Assembly: GCF_016918035.1 (NCBI RefSeq)
Contig: NZ_JAERWK010000001.1
Span: 1-64,000, forward strand
Reading direction: 5' to 3'
Length of the DNA stretch: 64,000 nucleotides
DNA from: Nakamurella leprariae
GTDB lineage: Bacteria > Actinomycetota > Actinomycetes > Mycobacteriales > Nakamurellaceae
Part shown: piece after piece, positions 16,841-26,630 of the stretch
How the letters are laid out: each line of letters starts with the position of its first letter
Numbering within the stretch: position 1 is the stretch's first letter
Program-made: the position numbers and the translations under genes
Notes under the pieces: model-generated
Told to the model about the DNA's origin: nothing
What the model saw: the letters and a program-made list of their open reading frames with translations, nothing else
Database searches by the model: none

Positions 16841-17721
16841 CGTGCACCCTCGGAGTTGCGGGCGCCGCCGAGGTAGCGCTCGGCCAGCCCGTCGCCGAAC
16901 AGCTGCAGGGCCAGCACCGTCAGCACGATGGCCACCCCCGGGGCGGTGGCGACCCACCAGGCTGCGGACAGCGCATCCCGGCCGGAGGCGACCATGGCCC
17001 CCCAGTCGGGGCGCGGCGGCTGCACACCCAACCCCAGGAACCCGAGGCTGGCCTGCAGCATCAAGGCGCTGGATGCACTGAGCGTGAAGGCAACGAAGAA
17101 CAGGGGAGCGACGCTGGGCAGCAGGTGGCGCCGGGCCAGCGCCGACCGACCCGCACCGGCGACGATGGCGGCCTCGATGTATTGCTGCTCCACCACCGTG
17201 CGGGCGTGCCCGCGCAGCACCCGGAAGGTCAGCACCCAGGAGCCGAGCACCAGCACGACGACGATCGGAACGAAGGAGTTGCCGACGAACGCCAGCACGA
17301 CGATGGCCAGCACGATGGTCGGGACCGCCAGCTGCACGTCGGCGATGCGGCTGCACAGGGTGTCGACCCAGCCGCCGAACAGCGCCGACCCCAGGGCCAG
17401 CGCCAGACCGAGCACGGTGGCGATCAAGGCGGCGGTCAGCGAGATGGACAGTGCGGTCCGCCCGCCCCAGATGACGCGGTCCAGCACGTCCCGGCCGACC
17501 TCGTCCAGGCCGAGGGGATGGGCCCTGGACGGCGCGGCCAGGATGCTGGCCAGGTCCTGCTGCAGCGGGTCGCCGGCCAGCAGCGGCGCCAACAGGCTCA
17601 CCCCGACGATGACGACCAGCAGCGCAGCGCCGATCCGACCAGCCCAGCCGATGCTGGGTCGGCGGACGCGAGTGGCGGGACGCTCGTCCAGTTCGGGCAG
17701 GACGGCGGTGGCGGTACTCAT
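16837..17721 (-). CDS. ABC transporter permease, DppC-like
   Basis: The 294-residue membrane protein has about six hydrophobic segments, starting with AALLVVIVGVSLLAPLLAG, and the binding-protein-dependent-transport motif region EAAIVAGAGRSALARRHLL that contacts the ATPase. The periplasmic-type motif HPLGLDEVGRDVLDRVIWG near residue 70 is diagnostic of DppC/OppC subunits. The start at 17721 is ATGA-coupled to the DppB-like gene. It forms the translocation pore together with that protein. Confidence 0.9.
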   Translation of the reverse strand: MSTATAVLPELDERPATRVRRPSIGWAGRIGAALLVVIVGVSLLAPLLAGDPLQQDLASILAAPSRAHPLGLDEVGRDVLDRVIWGGRTALSISLTAALIATVLGLALALGSALFGGWVDTLCSRIADVQLAVPTIVLAIVVLAFVGNSFVPIVVVLVLGSWVLTFRVLRGHARTVVEQQYIEAAIVAGAGRSALARRHLLPSVAPLFFVAFTLSASSALMLQASLGFLGLGVQPPRPDWGAMVASGRDALSAAWWVATAPGVAIVLTVLALQLFGDGLAERYLGGARNSEGAR

Positions 17722-18704
17722 GCGCGCAGCCTCGGTTCGATGAGCACGGACAGGACGTCGACCACCAGGTTGATCAGCACGAAGCCGATGGCGATGATCA
17801 GCACGCACACGATGACCAGTGGGTAGTCACGGTTCTGCACGGCGTTGATGGACAGCTGGCCGATCCCCGGCCAGCCGAACACCGACTCGGTGACCACGGC
17901 GCCGCCCAACAGGACTCCCGCCTGGATGCCGACCACATTGAGCGTCGGACCGACGGCGTTGGCCACCACATGGCGCAGCGCGACCATCGGCCGACTGACT
18001 CCCTTGGCGATCGCGGTTCGGACGTGGTCGGCCCGGAGCGCCTCGAGCAGCGCGGTGCGGAACACTCGGGAGATGGCCGGGACGAAGGCGATGGCCAGGG
18101 TGATGGTCGGCAGGATCATGCCGGTGACACCGCCGGCGCCGCGCCCCATGGTGGGTACCCAGCGCAGGGTGACCGCGAAGACCAGGATGAGCACCATGCC
18201 GACGAAGAAGGTGGGCACGGCGTCCGCGACGGTGGCGATGCTCAACGGAACCCGGCGGAGCCAGGCGTACCGTGCCGTGGCCGCGACGTAGCCGATCAAC
18301 CCGCCGACCAGAACGCCCAGGACGAGACTGGCCGCGCCCAGGAGCAGGCTGGCCGGCACCTTCTGCAGCGCGATGGTGAGCGGATCCTGCCCGTAACGCA
18401 GGGAATCGGGGAAGCTTCCGGTGACGACGTTGCCCAGGAACTTCACGTATTGCACGGGGACGGGCTGGTCGAAGCCGTACAACCGGGTGAGGCGGGCGGT
18501 CTCCTCGGGCGGCGCGTCCGGCGGGACCAGCAGCAGCACCGGGTTGTTCGAGGAGTACAGGGCGAAGAACACGATGGTGATCGCGCCCCAGACGGCGATG
18601 AGTCCCGTCAGCAGACGGCGGACCAGATGTCGGACACCGATGGGTGAACGGAGCTGGCCCGACGGTCGACCGGCGGGTGCCGTGGAGGCCGTGGCGTTCG
18701 ACAC
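17718..18704 (-). CDS. ABC transporter permease, DppB-like
   Basis: The 328-residue membrane protein has the DppB/OppB pattern: VRHLVRRLLTGLIAVWGAI at the first membrane segment, LTRLYGFDQPVPVQYVKFL in the loop, and the ATPase-contact region RTAIAKGVSRPMVALRHVV near residue 225. The GTG at 18704 is preferred because CAAGGATC lies a few bases upstream; another GTG at 18728 and an ATG at 18788 are in frame. It is the first structural gene after the leader peptide and opens the twelve-gene operon. The 200-base leader between them can fold into alternative hairpins. Confidence 0.85.
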   Translation of the reverse strand: MSNATASTAPAGRPSGQLRSPIGVRHLVRRLLTGLIAVWGAITIVFFALYSSNNPVLLLVPPDAPPEETARLTRLYGFDQPVPVQYVKFLGNVVTGSFPDSLRYGQDPLTIALQKVPASLLLGAASLVLGVLVGGLIGYVAATARYAWLRRVPLSIATVADAVPTFFVGMVLILVFAVTLRWVPTMGRGAGGVTGMILPTITLAIAFVPAISRVFRTALLEALRADHVRTAIAKGVSRPMVALRHVVANAVGPTLNVVGIQAGVLLGGAVVTESVFGWPGIGQLSINAVQNRDYPLVIVCVLIIAIGFVLINLVVDVLSVLIEPRLRA

Positions 18705-18840
18705 GGGGATCCTTGCGAGAGGTGTGCTGACGGGGGACCGGCACCGAGGGTGCGCAGGGCGGGCCGAGCCGACGACGAGTCGCCGCAACGACCTGGCCGG
18801 ACACGACGGATACGGGGCACAACAGTGGTGTCAACCGGAA

Positions 18841-18880
18841 GTCCGGACGCCGTCGGGATCGCCGCCCGGACCGGCGCGGC
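18841..18880 (-). promoter_or_regulatory. Alternative stem-loops between leader peptide and permease gene
   Basis: Two mutually exclusive pairings are visible. GCCGC at 18861-18865 can pair with GCGGC at 18876-18880. Alternatively GTCCGG at 18841-18846 can pair with CCGGAC at 18866-18871, which uses bases inside the first hairpin. They lie 25-64 bases downstream of the leader peptide stop on the minus strand. A switch of this kind fits attenuation by ribosome stalling at the leader's Cys codons. There is no clear U-run, so termination might be Rho-dependent, or the control might be translational. Confidence 0.4.
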
Positions 18881-18904
18881 GTGGATCGGCTCAGCTGCGG
18901 CGGA

Positions 18905-19000
18905 TCACCAACGGTGCTGGCAACAGAGACTGCTGGCCGTCTGCAGGAGGTCGACCACACGTCGTCGAGAGGTCAGCAGGCCTCTGGGCTCGTGAGTCAT
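18905..19000 (-). CDS. Cysteine-type regulatory leader peptide (31 codons)
   Basis: A small frame starts at ATG 19000, with GAAAGG 9 bases upstream, and ends at TGA 18905-18907. Its key features are MTHEPRG at the start, TSRRRVVDLL in the middle and SSLCC (Cys26-Cys27) near the end, followed by QHRW. This is the pattern of the short actinobacterial leader peptides found before sulfur-assimilation operons: SRRxVDLL, then one or more cysteines near the C terminus. In mycobacteria, short ORFs with runs of Cys codons act as cysteine-responsive attenuators. It lies 200 bases upstream of the ABC permease gene on the same strand, so the operon is predicted to be induced when cysteine is scarce. The sequence match is direct; the regulatory behaviour is inferred from the family. 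Confidence 0.8.
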   Translation of the reverse strand: MTHEPRGLLTSRRRVVDLLQTASSLCCQHRW

Positions 19001-19422
19001 CGCGTCGTGCCTTTCGTCAGCGCTTGCGTCGCGGGCGCGACGCCGGGTCTCGTTCCGGGGCACCCCATCGCAGTGAAGGGTTGCCGTCCAGCAAGCCGGT
19101 GCTTGTCGCTGGAACTCTTGACCGATCTCGATGCTAGGGCCGTGGTCGCCACCCGGTCAATCCGGGCGACTGCGAGTCCTATCACTGGTCCTCGACACAG
19201 GCGGCGGGGCAAGCTCCGTCGAGTATCGACACATGAAACGTATTGCGAACAGCAGAATGTCATGCAGGCGCGGCCAGCGATCCTCGCTCGCCTCACGCTT
19301 CGCGCCAGTGGATACGTTAGCATCCGAACCAACACATCCAAACTCTGGTGCATACGATAGCAGGGTCGTGGCGGGACACCTAGAGTGGTCGGGACGGCAC
19401 ACAAGAGGAAGAACGTGATGCG
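19001..19422. other. Divergent promoter region between the operon and gntR
   Basis: This 422-base gap holds no gene. It must contain the minus-strand promoter of the leader-permease operon and the plus-strand promoter of the GntR gene. The part nearer the regulator (about 19240-19370) is less GC-rich than its surroundings. It holds TACGAT at 19353-19358, a possible plus-strand -10, inside TGCATACGATAGCA, a weak inverted repeat that could be a GntR site. None of these is strong enough for a firm call. Confidence 0.35.
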
Positions 19423-20106
19423 GTGACCGAGTCCCCGGTGGTGGACCGAACCAGCTCGCCCGGGCTCGAGGGGGCCGCCCCCAGCATCGGTGACCGCACC
19501 TACGCGGAGCTGCGGGCAGCGTTGCTGGCCGGGCGCCATCGGCCGGGAAGCGTGCTGTTGGAGACCGCGATCGCCGCCGAACTGGAGATCTCTCGCACGC
19601 CGGCTCGGGAGGCGCTCGTCCGGCTGACCCAGGACGGCCTGCTGCAGCGTCGCGGCCGCGGGTTCGAGGTCCGCATCCGCACGGTGGACGAGATCGTCGA
19701 CATCTACGACGCCCGCATCGTGCTCGAAGGCTGGGGTGCGGCCACTGCCGCCGAGCGGCGCACCTCCGTCGACCTCGCGCGACTGCACGCGGCCCACGCC
19801 GCGGCCGAGGTCGCCGACACGGCCGCAAACCTCAAGGACACCCACCGTCAGTTCCACCAGGTGCTCAAGCGCTGCTGGCACAACCCGACCCTGGTGGACG
19901 AGACCGATCGACTGCACGCGATGGCCTCGATGGTGCCGCACCACGAGGAGCTGACCGCGAAGGACGCCCGACTGAACTCGGTCGACCACCAACTCATCGT
20001 CGACGCCATCGATGCCAGAGACGCAGAGGCCGCCCGGACAGCCGCCATGAATCATCTCCGCCGTGCACGTGACCGGCGGATCGCCAGGATGGCCGCGACC
20101 GACTGA
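19423..20106 (+). CDS. GntR-family regulator with FCD domain
   Basis: The 227-residue protein has an N-terminal winged helix (residues about 25-85: RTYAELRAALLAGRHRPGS, LAISRTPAREAL-like ISRTPAREALVRL) and a C-terminal FCD domain. The FCD histidines lie in DTHRQFHQVL, VPHHEELTA and SVDHQLIVDAI, which normally hold a metal or a carboxylate ligand. The GTG start at 19423 follows AGAGGAAG with a long spacer. It is divergent from the twelve-gene operon and is the natural candidate for substrate-specific control of it, acting alongside the cysteine leader. The effector is probably an organic acid, as for most FCD proteins. Confidence 0.85.
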   Translation: MTESPVVDRTSSPGLEGAAPSIGDRTYAELRAALLAGRHRPGSVLLETAIAAELEISRTPAREALVRLTQDGLLQRRGRGFEVRIRTVDEIVDIYDARIVLEGWGAATAAERRTSVDLARLHAAHAAAEVADTAANLKDTHRQFHQVLKRCWHNPTLVDETDRLHAMASMVPHHEELTAKDARLNSVDHQLIVDAIDARDAEAARTAAMNHLRRARDRRIARMAATD

Positions 20107-20285
20107 CTCGCACACCGCGTGACCCGAGCTCGGCCGTTCGCCGTGGCAGCCACCAGAAAAGGGGAGCCTGACCCGCTTCTTGGGCACCTCGGACTGCCCA
20201 GACTTTCGGTTGACTCCTTGAGTGTGAGGCTTCAGGCCTTGCTGGAAGGATCCGCCTCTGACGCTCGGGATGTCCTCCCGAGAGG

Positions 20286-20560
20286 ATGTACCCGCTGGTT
20301 CAAGACCTGGCCGCTGATCGGGATCCCGGTCGCGGTGACCTGCCGGGTGCTCGGCTGCTCCGAGCAGGAGTTCTCCCGGTGGCAGGCCGACCCGGTCAGC
20401 CAACGCGAACTGGGGCGACGCGCACCTGATCAACGCCGCGATCGACATCCATCACGACGACCGCGAGTTCGGCTACCGGTTCATCACCGGCGAGTTCGCC
20501 GCCGCTGGTTCCGTGGCCAGCCGGAAGTGTGTGCACTGGTGGTGTTCTCAGGAGCTGTTG
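20286..20560 (+). pseudogene. IS3-family transposase (orfB) N-terminal relic
   Basis: Frames joined by single-base shifts give MYPLVQDLAADR, then IPVAVTCRVLGCSEQEFSRW, QADPVSQREL, then DAHLINAAIDIHHDDREFGY and RFITGEFAAAG. This is the start of an IS3-group integrase-type OrfB (MYPLVRDLAADGIPVAVTCRVL pattern). At least two frameshifts are present, near 20316 and 20412, and the DDE core is missing. The relic probably fades by about 20650. It separates the GntR gene from the metal-efflux pair. Confidence 0.65.
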
Positions 20561-20830
20561 TTCGCTGGTCGACCAGCCCCGCTCACCGGCACCACCATCA
20601 CCACCGCCACCATCACCGCCGGCGGCGCCGACCGGGGAGTGAGCCACTGAACGGGATGCGCTGCATCGGCTGTCGCTGGCGAGCGCCCGGAACCGGACGC
20701 TGACCACCGAGAGCGCCGACCGGCGAGCGCAGCTCGCCGTCCTGTACGGCGAGCTGCGCACCCTGCGACTCGGGACGCCCACCAGCTGATCGCCAGCACC
20801 ACCCTGGGTGTGCTGCTGGCCGGTACTGGA

Positions 20831-21670
20831 CTACCGAGCCGACCGACCGCGGCCGTCCGCAGGGCCATCGGGGTCTTCGACCGCCGATCGCCCGCGGCGC
20901 AGTGGGACCGGATCAAGGGACACCGCCTGCGTCGTCCGGGCGCAGCAGCTGCAGGTTCCGTCGCAACCACCACTGGAACCCGGCGGAGAGACGTCGCCGT
21001 CATGGTGGTGCAGGTCGGCTCCGGGGGCGCAGCACGCATCGCCCCGCCATGCATCCCGGCCTTCCTTGACCGCGACGGCCGCGATGACCAGCGCCGCGAT
21101 CGGATCCGCCCAGGACCAGCCGAACAGGCTGTTCACGGCCAGGCCGACGAGCAGCACTGCGGAGAGGTAGGTGCACAACAGCGTCTGCTTGGAGTCGGCG
21201 ACCGCCGAGCGGGAGCCCAGCTCGTGACCGGTGCGCCGCTGCGCCCAGGACAACACCGGCATGATCATCAGACTGGCACCGGCCAGGACCAGCCCGACCG
21301 TGGAGTGCTGCGCCTCGGCCGCCCCGAACAGCGTCCGGACGGCATCGATGGACACGTACGCCGCGAGCGCGAAGAACGACCAGGCGATGATCCGCAGCGC
21401 CATCCGTTCCCGCTGCTCCGGATCCCGGCCCGCGAACTGCCACGCCACCGCGGCCGCCGACGTCACCTCGATGATCGAGTCCAGACCGAACCCGACCAGC
21501 GCAGCCGACGACGCGATCGTCCCGGCGGTGATCGCGACCACCGCCTCGATGAGGTTGTAGGCGATCGTGGCGGCCACGAACCAACGGACCCGCCGCTGCA
21601 GCACCTGCTGCCGTTGCGCGCCGGCTCCGTCCGCCGACGGCCCCTTCGTGAGGGTGAGGTCGGTGGGCAT
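20831..21670 (-). CDS. Cation diffusion facilitator (CDF) family metal transporter
   Basis: The 279-residue protein has five or six membrane segments. AYNLIEAVVAITAGTIASSA and GFGLDSIIEVTSA carry the family's Asp in the second metal-site helix, and WADPIAALVIAAVAVKEG carries the later conserved Asp. It should export divalent metal by proton exchange. The start ATG (21668-21670) overlaps the ArsR stop as TGATG. Homologues usually end soon after EGRDAWRGDACC. The following 45-50 residues here (HHHDGD, CDGTCSCC, then arginine-rich sequence) may be read-through into relic DNA, although the His/Cys content could bind metal. The metal is unknown. Confidence 0.8.
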   Translation of the reverse strand: MPTDLTLTKGPSADGAGAQRQQVLQRRVRWFVAATIAYNLIEAVVAITAGTIASSAALVGFGLDSIIEVTSAAAVAWQFAGRDPEQRERMALRIIAWSFFALAAYVSIDAVRTLFGAAEAQHSTVGLVLAGASLMIMPVLSWAQRRTGHELGSRSAVADSKQTLLCTYLSAVLLVGLAVNSLFGWSWADPIAALVIAAVAVKEGRDAWRGDACCAPGADLHHHDGDVSPPGSSGGCDGTCSCCARTTQAVSLDPVPLRRGRSAVEDPDGPADGRGRSAR

Positions 21671-21990
21671 CAGCAGCAGCCTGACTGGCCGGCGGCGGCG
21701 CAGTGCTCGGGGTCGACCGCCAGCACCACGGCCATCAGGTCAGCCAGGGCATGCCTCAACCGGGCGTCGGCCAGCTCGTACCGGACCCGCCGGCCTTCCG
21801 GGACGGCCACGACCAGGCCGCACCCACGCAGACAGGCCAGGTGGTTGGACAGGGACTGCCGAGAGACGGCAAGCCGGTCCGCCAGCTCGGCCGGGTAGCC
21901 GGGAGCCTGCATCAGCGACAGCAGGATCTCGGTGCGGGTCGGGTCGGACAGTGCGTGCCCGAAACGGGCGAGCACCGAACCATGGGTCAT
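21670..21990 (-). CDS. ArsR-family metal-sensing repressor (CmtR/KmtR-like)
   Basis: The 106-residue winged-helix repressor has LARFGHALSDPTRTEILLSL, then SRQSLSNHLACLRGCGLV as recognition helix, then PEGRRVRYELAD as wing. The Cys in LACLRGCG and those in HCAAAGQSGCC at the C terminus are likely metal ligands, as in CmtR- and KmtR-type sensors. The ATG at 21990 fits the family's usual start. No strong ribosome binding site is visible, so translation may begin from a short or absent leader. It is translationally coupled to the CDF exporter and should repress both until metal binds. Confidence 0.85.
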   Translation of the reverse strand: MTHGSVLARFGHALSDPTRTEILLSLMQAPGYPAELADRLAVSRQSLSNHLACLRGCGLVVAVPEGRRVRYELADARLRHALADLMAVVLAVDPEHCAAAGQSGCC

Positions 21991-22024
21991 CGTCTGCACG
22001 ACGAAACGGTACAGCGACGGCTGA

Positions 22025-22042
22025 ATACATGCCACCCTGTAT
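22025..22042. promoter_or_regulatory. Candidate ArsR operator
   Basis: ATACATGCCACCCTGTAT has perfect ATACA/TGTAT arms around an 8-base spacer. It lies 35-52 bases upstream of the ArsR start codon on the minus strand, where the promoter should be. The AT-rich arms stand out from GC-rich surroundings, as ArsR-family sites usually do. Confidence 0.55.
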
Positions 22043-22209
22043 CGGGATGGCAGGATGCCGCTGGCTGTACGTCCTCGGGGCGTTGTCGGCAGCGACGACA
22101 GGTTCACGGCCGTGCGCCGGTAGGCCTCCTCGATGAACTCCTCGAGCTTGACCAGCTCCACCCGCCACTGGTTCCGGCCACGATCTAGATCCCGTTGAGT
22201 TGTCACTCC

Positions 22210-22360
22210 CGACGGTGAGTGGCGCATCGTGCGCTGGTGCTGGGCCCGCACGTGTTCGATGGGGTGCCGTTGACGGTGGCGGCCAAGCGGGCGGGCGTTC
22301 CGCTGCGGACGCGCAGCGATGGTCGGTCGTGTCGGTCCTCGGGCGGTGCCGCAGCTTGCT
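22210..22360 (+). pseudogene. Transposase relic (HTH region, Mu/IS481-like)
   Basis: Joined frames read EWRIVR, then ALVLGPHVFDGVPLTVAAKR, AGVPLRT, then AQRW. This is the N-terminal helix-turn-helix motif of DDE transposases of the type PLTVAARxAGVPLRTAQRWL. Two single-base shifts (near 22228 and 22312) break the frame, and no catalytic core follows that I can align. It is a degraded fragment beside the metal-resistance genes. Confidence 0.5.
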
Positions 22361-22822
22361 GGAGCCAACTGGCGGCCTGATTGGCCTGCCGACTCGGCTT
22401 CGCCAGCCCACGCCCGAGCCGGCGAGCGCGGATGACGGTGCACCACGACCAGCTCTGCGCTTCGCAGGCCCGAGTGAGGTTCCCGACAGCGCCAGAGTTG
22501 CGGGAGCAAGATACGCCAGGTGGGTCGAGGATCCACAGCCCTGATCCACTGGCACCCGTCGCAGTACGAGACGATGCTCGCGATGGCCGGGAAGCCGCTG
22601 CACGTCCACGGATGGCGGTCGGACGTACAGCGCTCGTCGAGCCGTCCTCGGTATCAATGGCAGTCGGCGACCTGTTCGGCGGCGGTACCAAGAGCCCGGC
22701 GAGGCAGTCCGTGCTGTACCCAAAGTGCTGATCGCCCTGCCGTTGAGGGAGTCTGACCCCCGTTGCCGTACCGGGCCGGTGTGGACCGTGACTGCCATGC
22801 CTCGAACGACGAACACGTCAGT
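22361..22822. other. Spacer without a supported gene
   Basis: Several short frames are open here on both strands, but none has domain motifs, a good start site or coding-like third positions. One plus-strand stretch near 22540-22620 (ALIHWHPSQYETMLAMAGKP) reads like protein and may be a remnant of a lost gene. The thiE stop follows at 22823. Confidence 0.4.
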
Positions 22823-23551
22823 TCAGTCGAGCAGGGCGGCGCGCAGCCCGCGGGCCGCTGCCGTCGGGTCGTCGGCCTCGGTGATCGCCCGGACGACGAC
22901 GATGCGGGTCGCGCCGGCGTCCCGGACCGTCGCGACCCGGTCGGCGTCGATGCCGCCGATGGCGAACCACGGCCGGTCCGGCCGCCGGGCCGCGGTGCTG
23001 CGCACCAGGTCCAGGCCCGGTGCCGGCCGGCCCGGTTTGGTCGGCGTGGGCCAACAGGGACCGGTGCAGAAGTAGTCCACGCCGGGCTCGGCGGCGGCCG
23101 CGTCGGCCTGGTCGGCGTCGTGGGTGGAGCGGCCGATGAGCACGTCGGGTCCGACGACGCGGCGGGCCAGAGGCACCGGTAGATCGTCCTGCCCGAGGTG
23201 CAGGACGTCCGCCCCCGCCGCGAGCGCCAGATCGGCGCGGTCGTTGACCGCCAGCAGGGATCCGTGCCGCCGGGCGGCGTTCCCGAGCACGGCCAACGTC
23301 GCCAGTTCTTGTCTTGCCTCGAGCGGACCGAACCGGGCCTCACCCCGAGAGCCCTTGTCACGCAACTGGATGACGTCCACGCCACCGGCGAGGGCGGCGT
23401 CCACGAAATCGGCCAGGTCGCCGCGCTCACGGCGCGCATCGGTGCACAGGTACAGCCGGGCTGCAGCCAGCCGCGCCCGGCGGCCCGTCGTGTCCGCACC
23501 GGCCGCGCGCGGCTCCAGGAGATCGTCGGACGATCGGCTCGTGATGGACAT
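22823..23551 (-). CDS. thiE: Thiamine-phosphate synthase
   Basis: The 242-residue TIM-barrel enzyme joins hydroxymethylpyrimidine diphosphate and thiazole phosphate to form thiamine phosphate. Diagnostic motifs are [18 protein letters not shown] (QLRxK), [38 protein letters not shown] and [14 protein letters not shown], ending in [11 protein letters not shown]. The start at 23551 gives an N-terminal extension of about 30 residues compared with the shortest homologues. It is divergent from the riboswitch-controlled thiO-thiS-thiG genes; no TPP aptamer is visible on its own strand. Confidence 0.92.
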   Translation of the reverse strand: MSITSRSSDDLLEPRAAGADTTGRRARLAAARLYLCTDARRERGDLADFVDAALAGGVDVIQLRDKGSRGEARFGPLEARQELATLAVLGNAARRHGSLLAVNDRADLALAAGADVLHLGQDDLPVPLARRVVGPDVLIGRSTHDADQADAAAAEPGVDYFCTGPCWPTPTKPGRPAPGLDLVRSTAARRPDRPWFAIGGIDADRVATVRDAGATRIVVVRAITEADDPTAAARGLRAALLD

Positions 23552-23636
23552 GCGGCAGCACGCTACCCCAGACCGGCTCGCCGGCACCCGATGTCGACAG
23601 GCCTGTCGGACCCGCGCAGCGATGGGTAAAGTGACG

Positions 23637-23732
23637 CCGAACCACGGGAGTCCCGGAGCGGCGGGACTGAGAGGGGGCATTCGGCCCCGACCGTCGAACC
23701 TGATCCGGGTCATGCCGGCGAAGGAAGGGGCT
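23637..23732 (+). ncRNA. TPP riboswitch (THI element)
   Basis: The conserved parts appear in order on the plus strand: ACCACGGGAGTCCCGG at 23641, GGGACTGAGAGGG at 23663, then GACCGTCGAACCTGATCCGG at 23689 and GGGTCATGCCGGCGAAGGAA. These are the CUGAGA and ACCUGAUCUGGGUAAUGCCAGCG-type cores of the thiamine pyrophosphate aptamer. The distal GAAGGAAGGGG serves as the ribosome binding site of thiO 8-20 bases further on. TPP binding can thus hide the site and shut translation of thiO-thiS-thiG, with no separate terminator needed. Confidence 0.93.
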
Positions 23733-23740
23733 CCAGCGTC

Positions 23741-25943
<2,203 letters not shown>

Positions 25944-26032
25944 CATCGCTGCTCGGTCGACCCGGTGATACGACGATCACTCGTCCTGCTCGGTCGCGTC
26001 CCCAGTGTGTCGAGAACGAGTTCGAGATGACC

Positions 26033-26057
26033 ACTGCACTGCACTGCACTGCACTGG
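26033..26057. repeat. Pentanucleotide tandem repeat (ACTGC)
   Basis: ACTGC is repeated four times without a gap, followed by ACTGG. It lies 90 bases downstream of thiG in non-coding DNA. It is probably a slippage product with no function. Confidence 0.8.
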
Positions 26058-26424
26058 ATCGGCAACTCAGCTGGAGACGTTGACCGACCGGTGGTCCTGG
26101 ACGGCGGCGCTCGAGCACAGTGCATGTGCGAGGAGATCTCGACCGAGGCGCCCACAGTCATGCGGCTCCTGGGCTTCCAGCCCCGTCAGTCGCGGCCGGA
26201 TCGTCGGGGCGGACGAGCCGCCGCATCGCAAGAGATTCCTGAGCCACAGCGCGCATCACGAGCGTGTCGGCCCGGATCCCATGGAAGCTGTCCGACCTCA
26301 TCCGCCGCGAGTGCAGAGCCCCTGACGGAGTGGTCCCTCGCGCCAAGAGGTCACCTGGACCGTCGACGCCGATCGCCAGGGCGCGCCGAAGGAGTTGCCC
26401 GACGACATGCCCGCCGAGCGGAGC

Positions 26425-26462
26425 GCTGAGTGCCAGCTGAGTGCCAGCTGAGTGTCGCTGAG
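26425..26462. repeat. 11-bp tandem repeat (GCTGAGTGCCA)
   Basis: GCTGAGTGCCA occurs twice in tandem (26425-26446) and is followed by two shortened copies starting GCTGAG. The unit is non-coding and unrelated to the ACTGC run upstream. Confidence 0.75.
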
Positions 26463-26630
26463 CACTGACTCCACAGTGGGGACCGCATGGGCTGGCCGTC
26501 CTGGAGGAGTTCATGCACGACACCGGGGGAGCGAATGGCACGGACGCCAACGTGGCCGCCTTCCGTGTCACAGTGCGTCACGCGCCACCCGGGCAGGCCC
26601 GAGGGGACGCCCACGAACCTCGATGGACAG

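Larger units (their letters stand above)
25944..26630. other. 687-base spacer with short tandem repeats, no supported gene
   Basis: No frame here has recognisable motifs or a good start. The stretch 26496-26580 on the plus strand reads LAVLEEFMHDTGGANGTDAN and could be the relic of a lost gene. Two short tandem repeats are listed separately. The spacer parts the thiG gene from a convergently placed TetR gene, and a terminator for thiG would be expected here, but I see no clear hairpin. Confidence 0.4.

Noticed and set aside
18705-19422. SAM or other riboswitch upstream of the sulfur operon
   Set aside because: I looked for SAM-type aptamer cores and found none. The leader peptide explains sulfur control without an aptamer.
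26033-26462. CRISPR-like array from the short repeats after thiG
   Set aside because: Units are 5 and 11 bases, without spacers of even length, and no cas genes are present.
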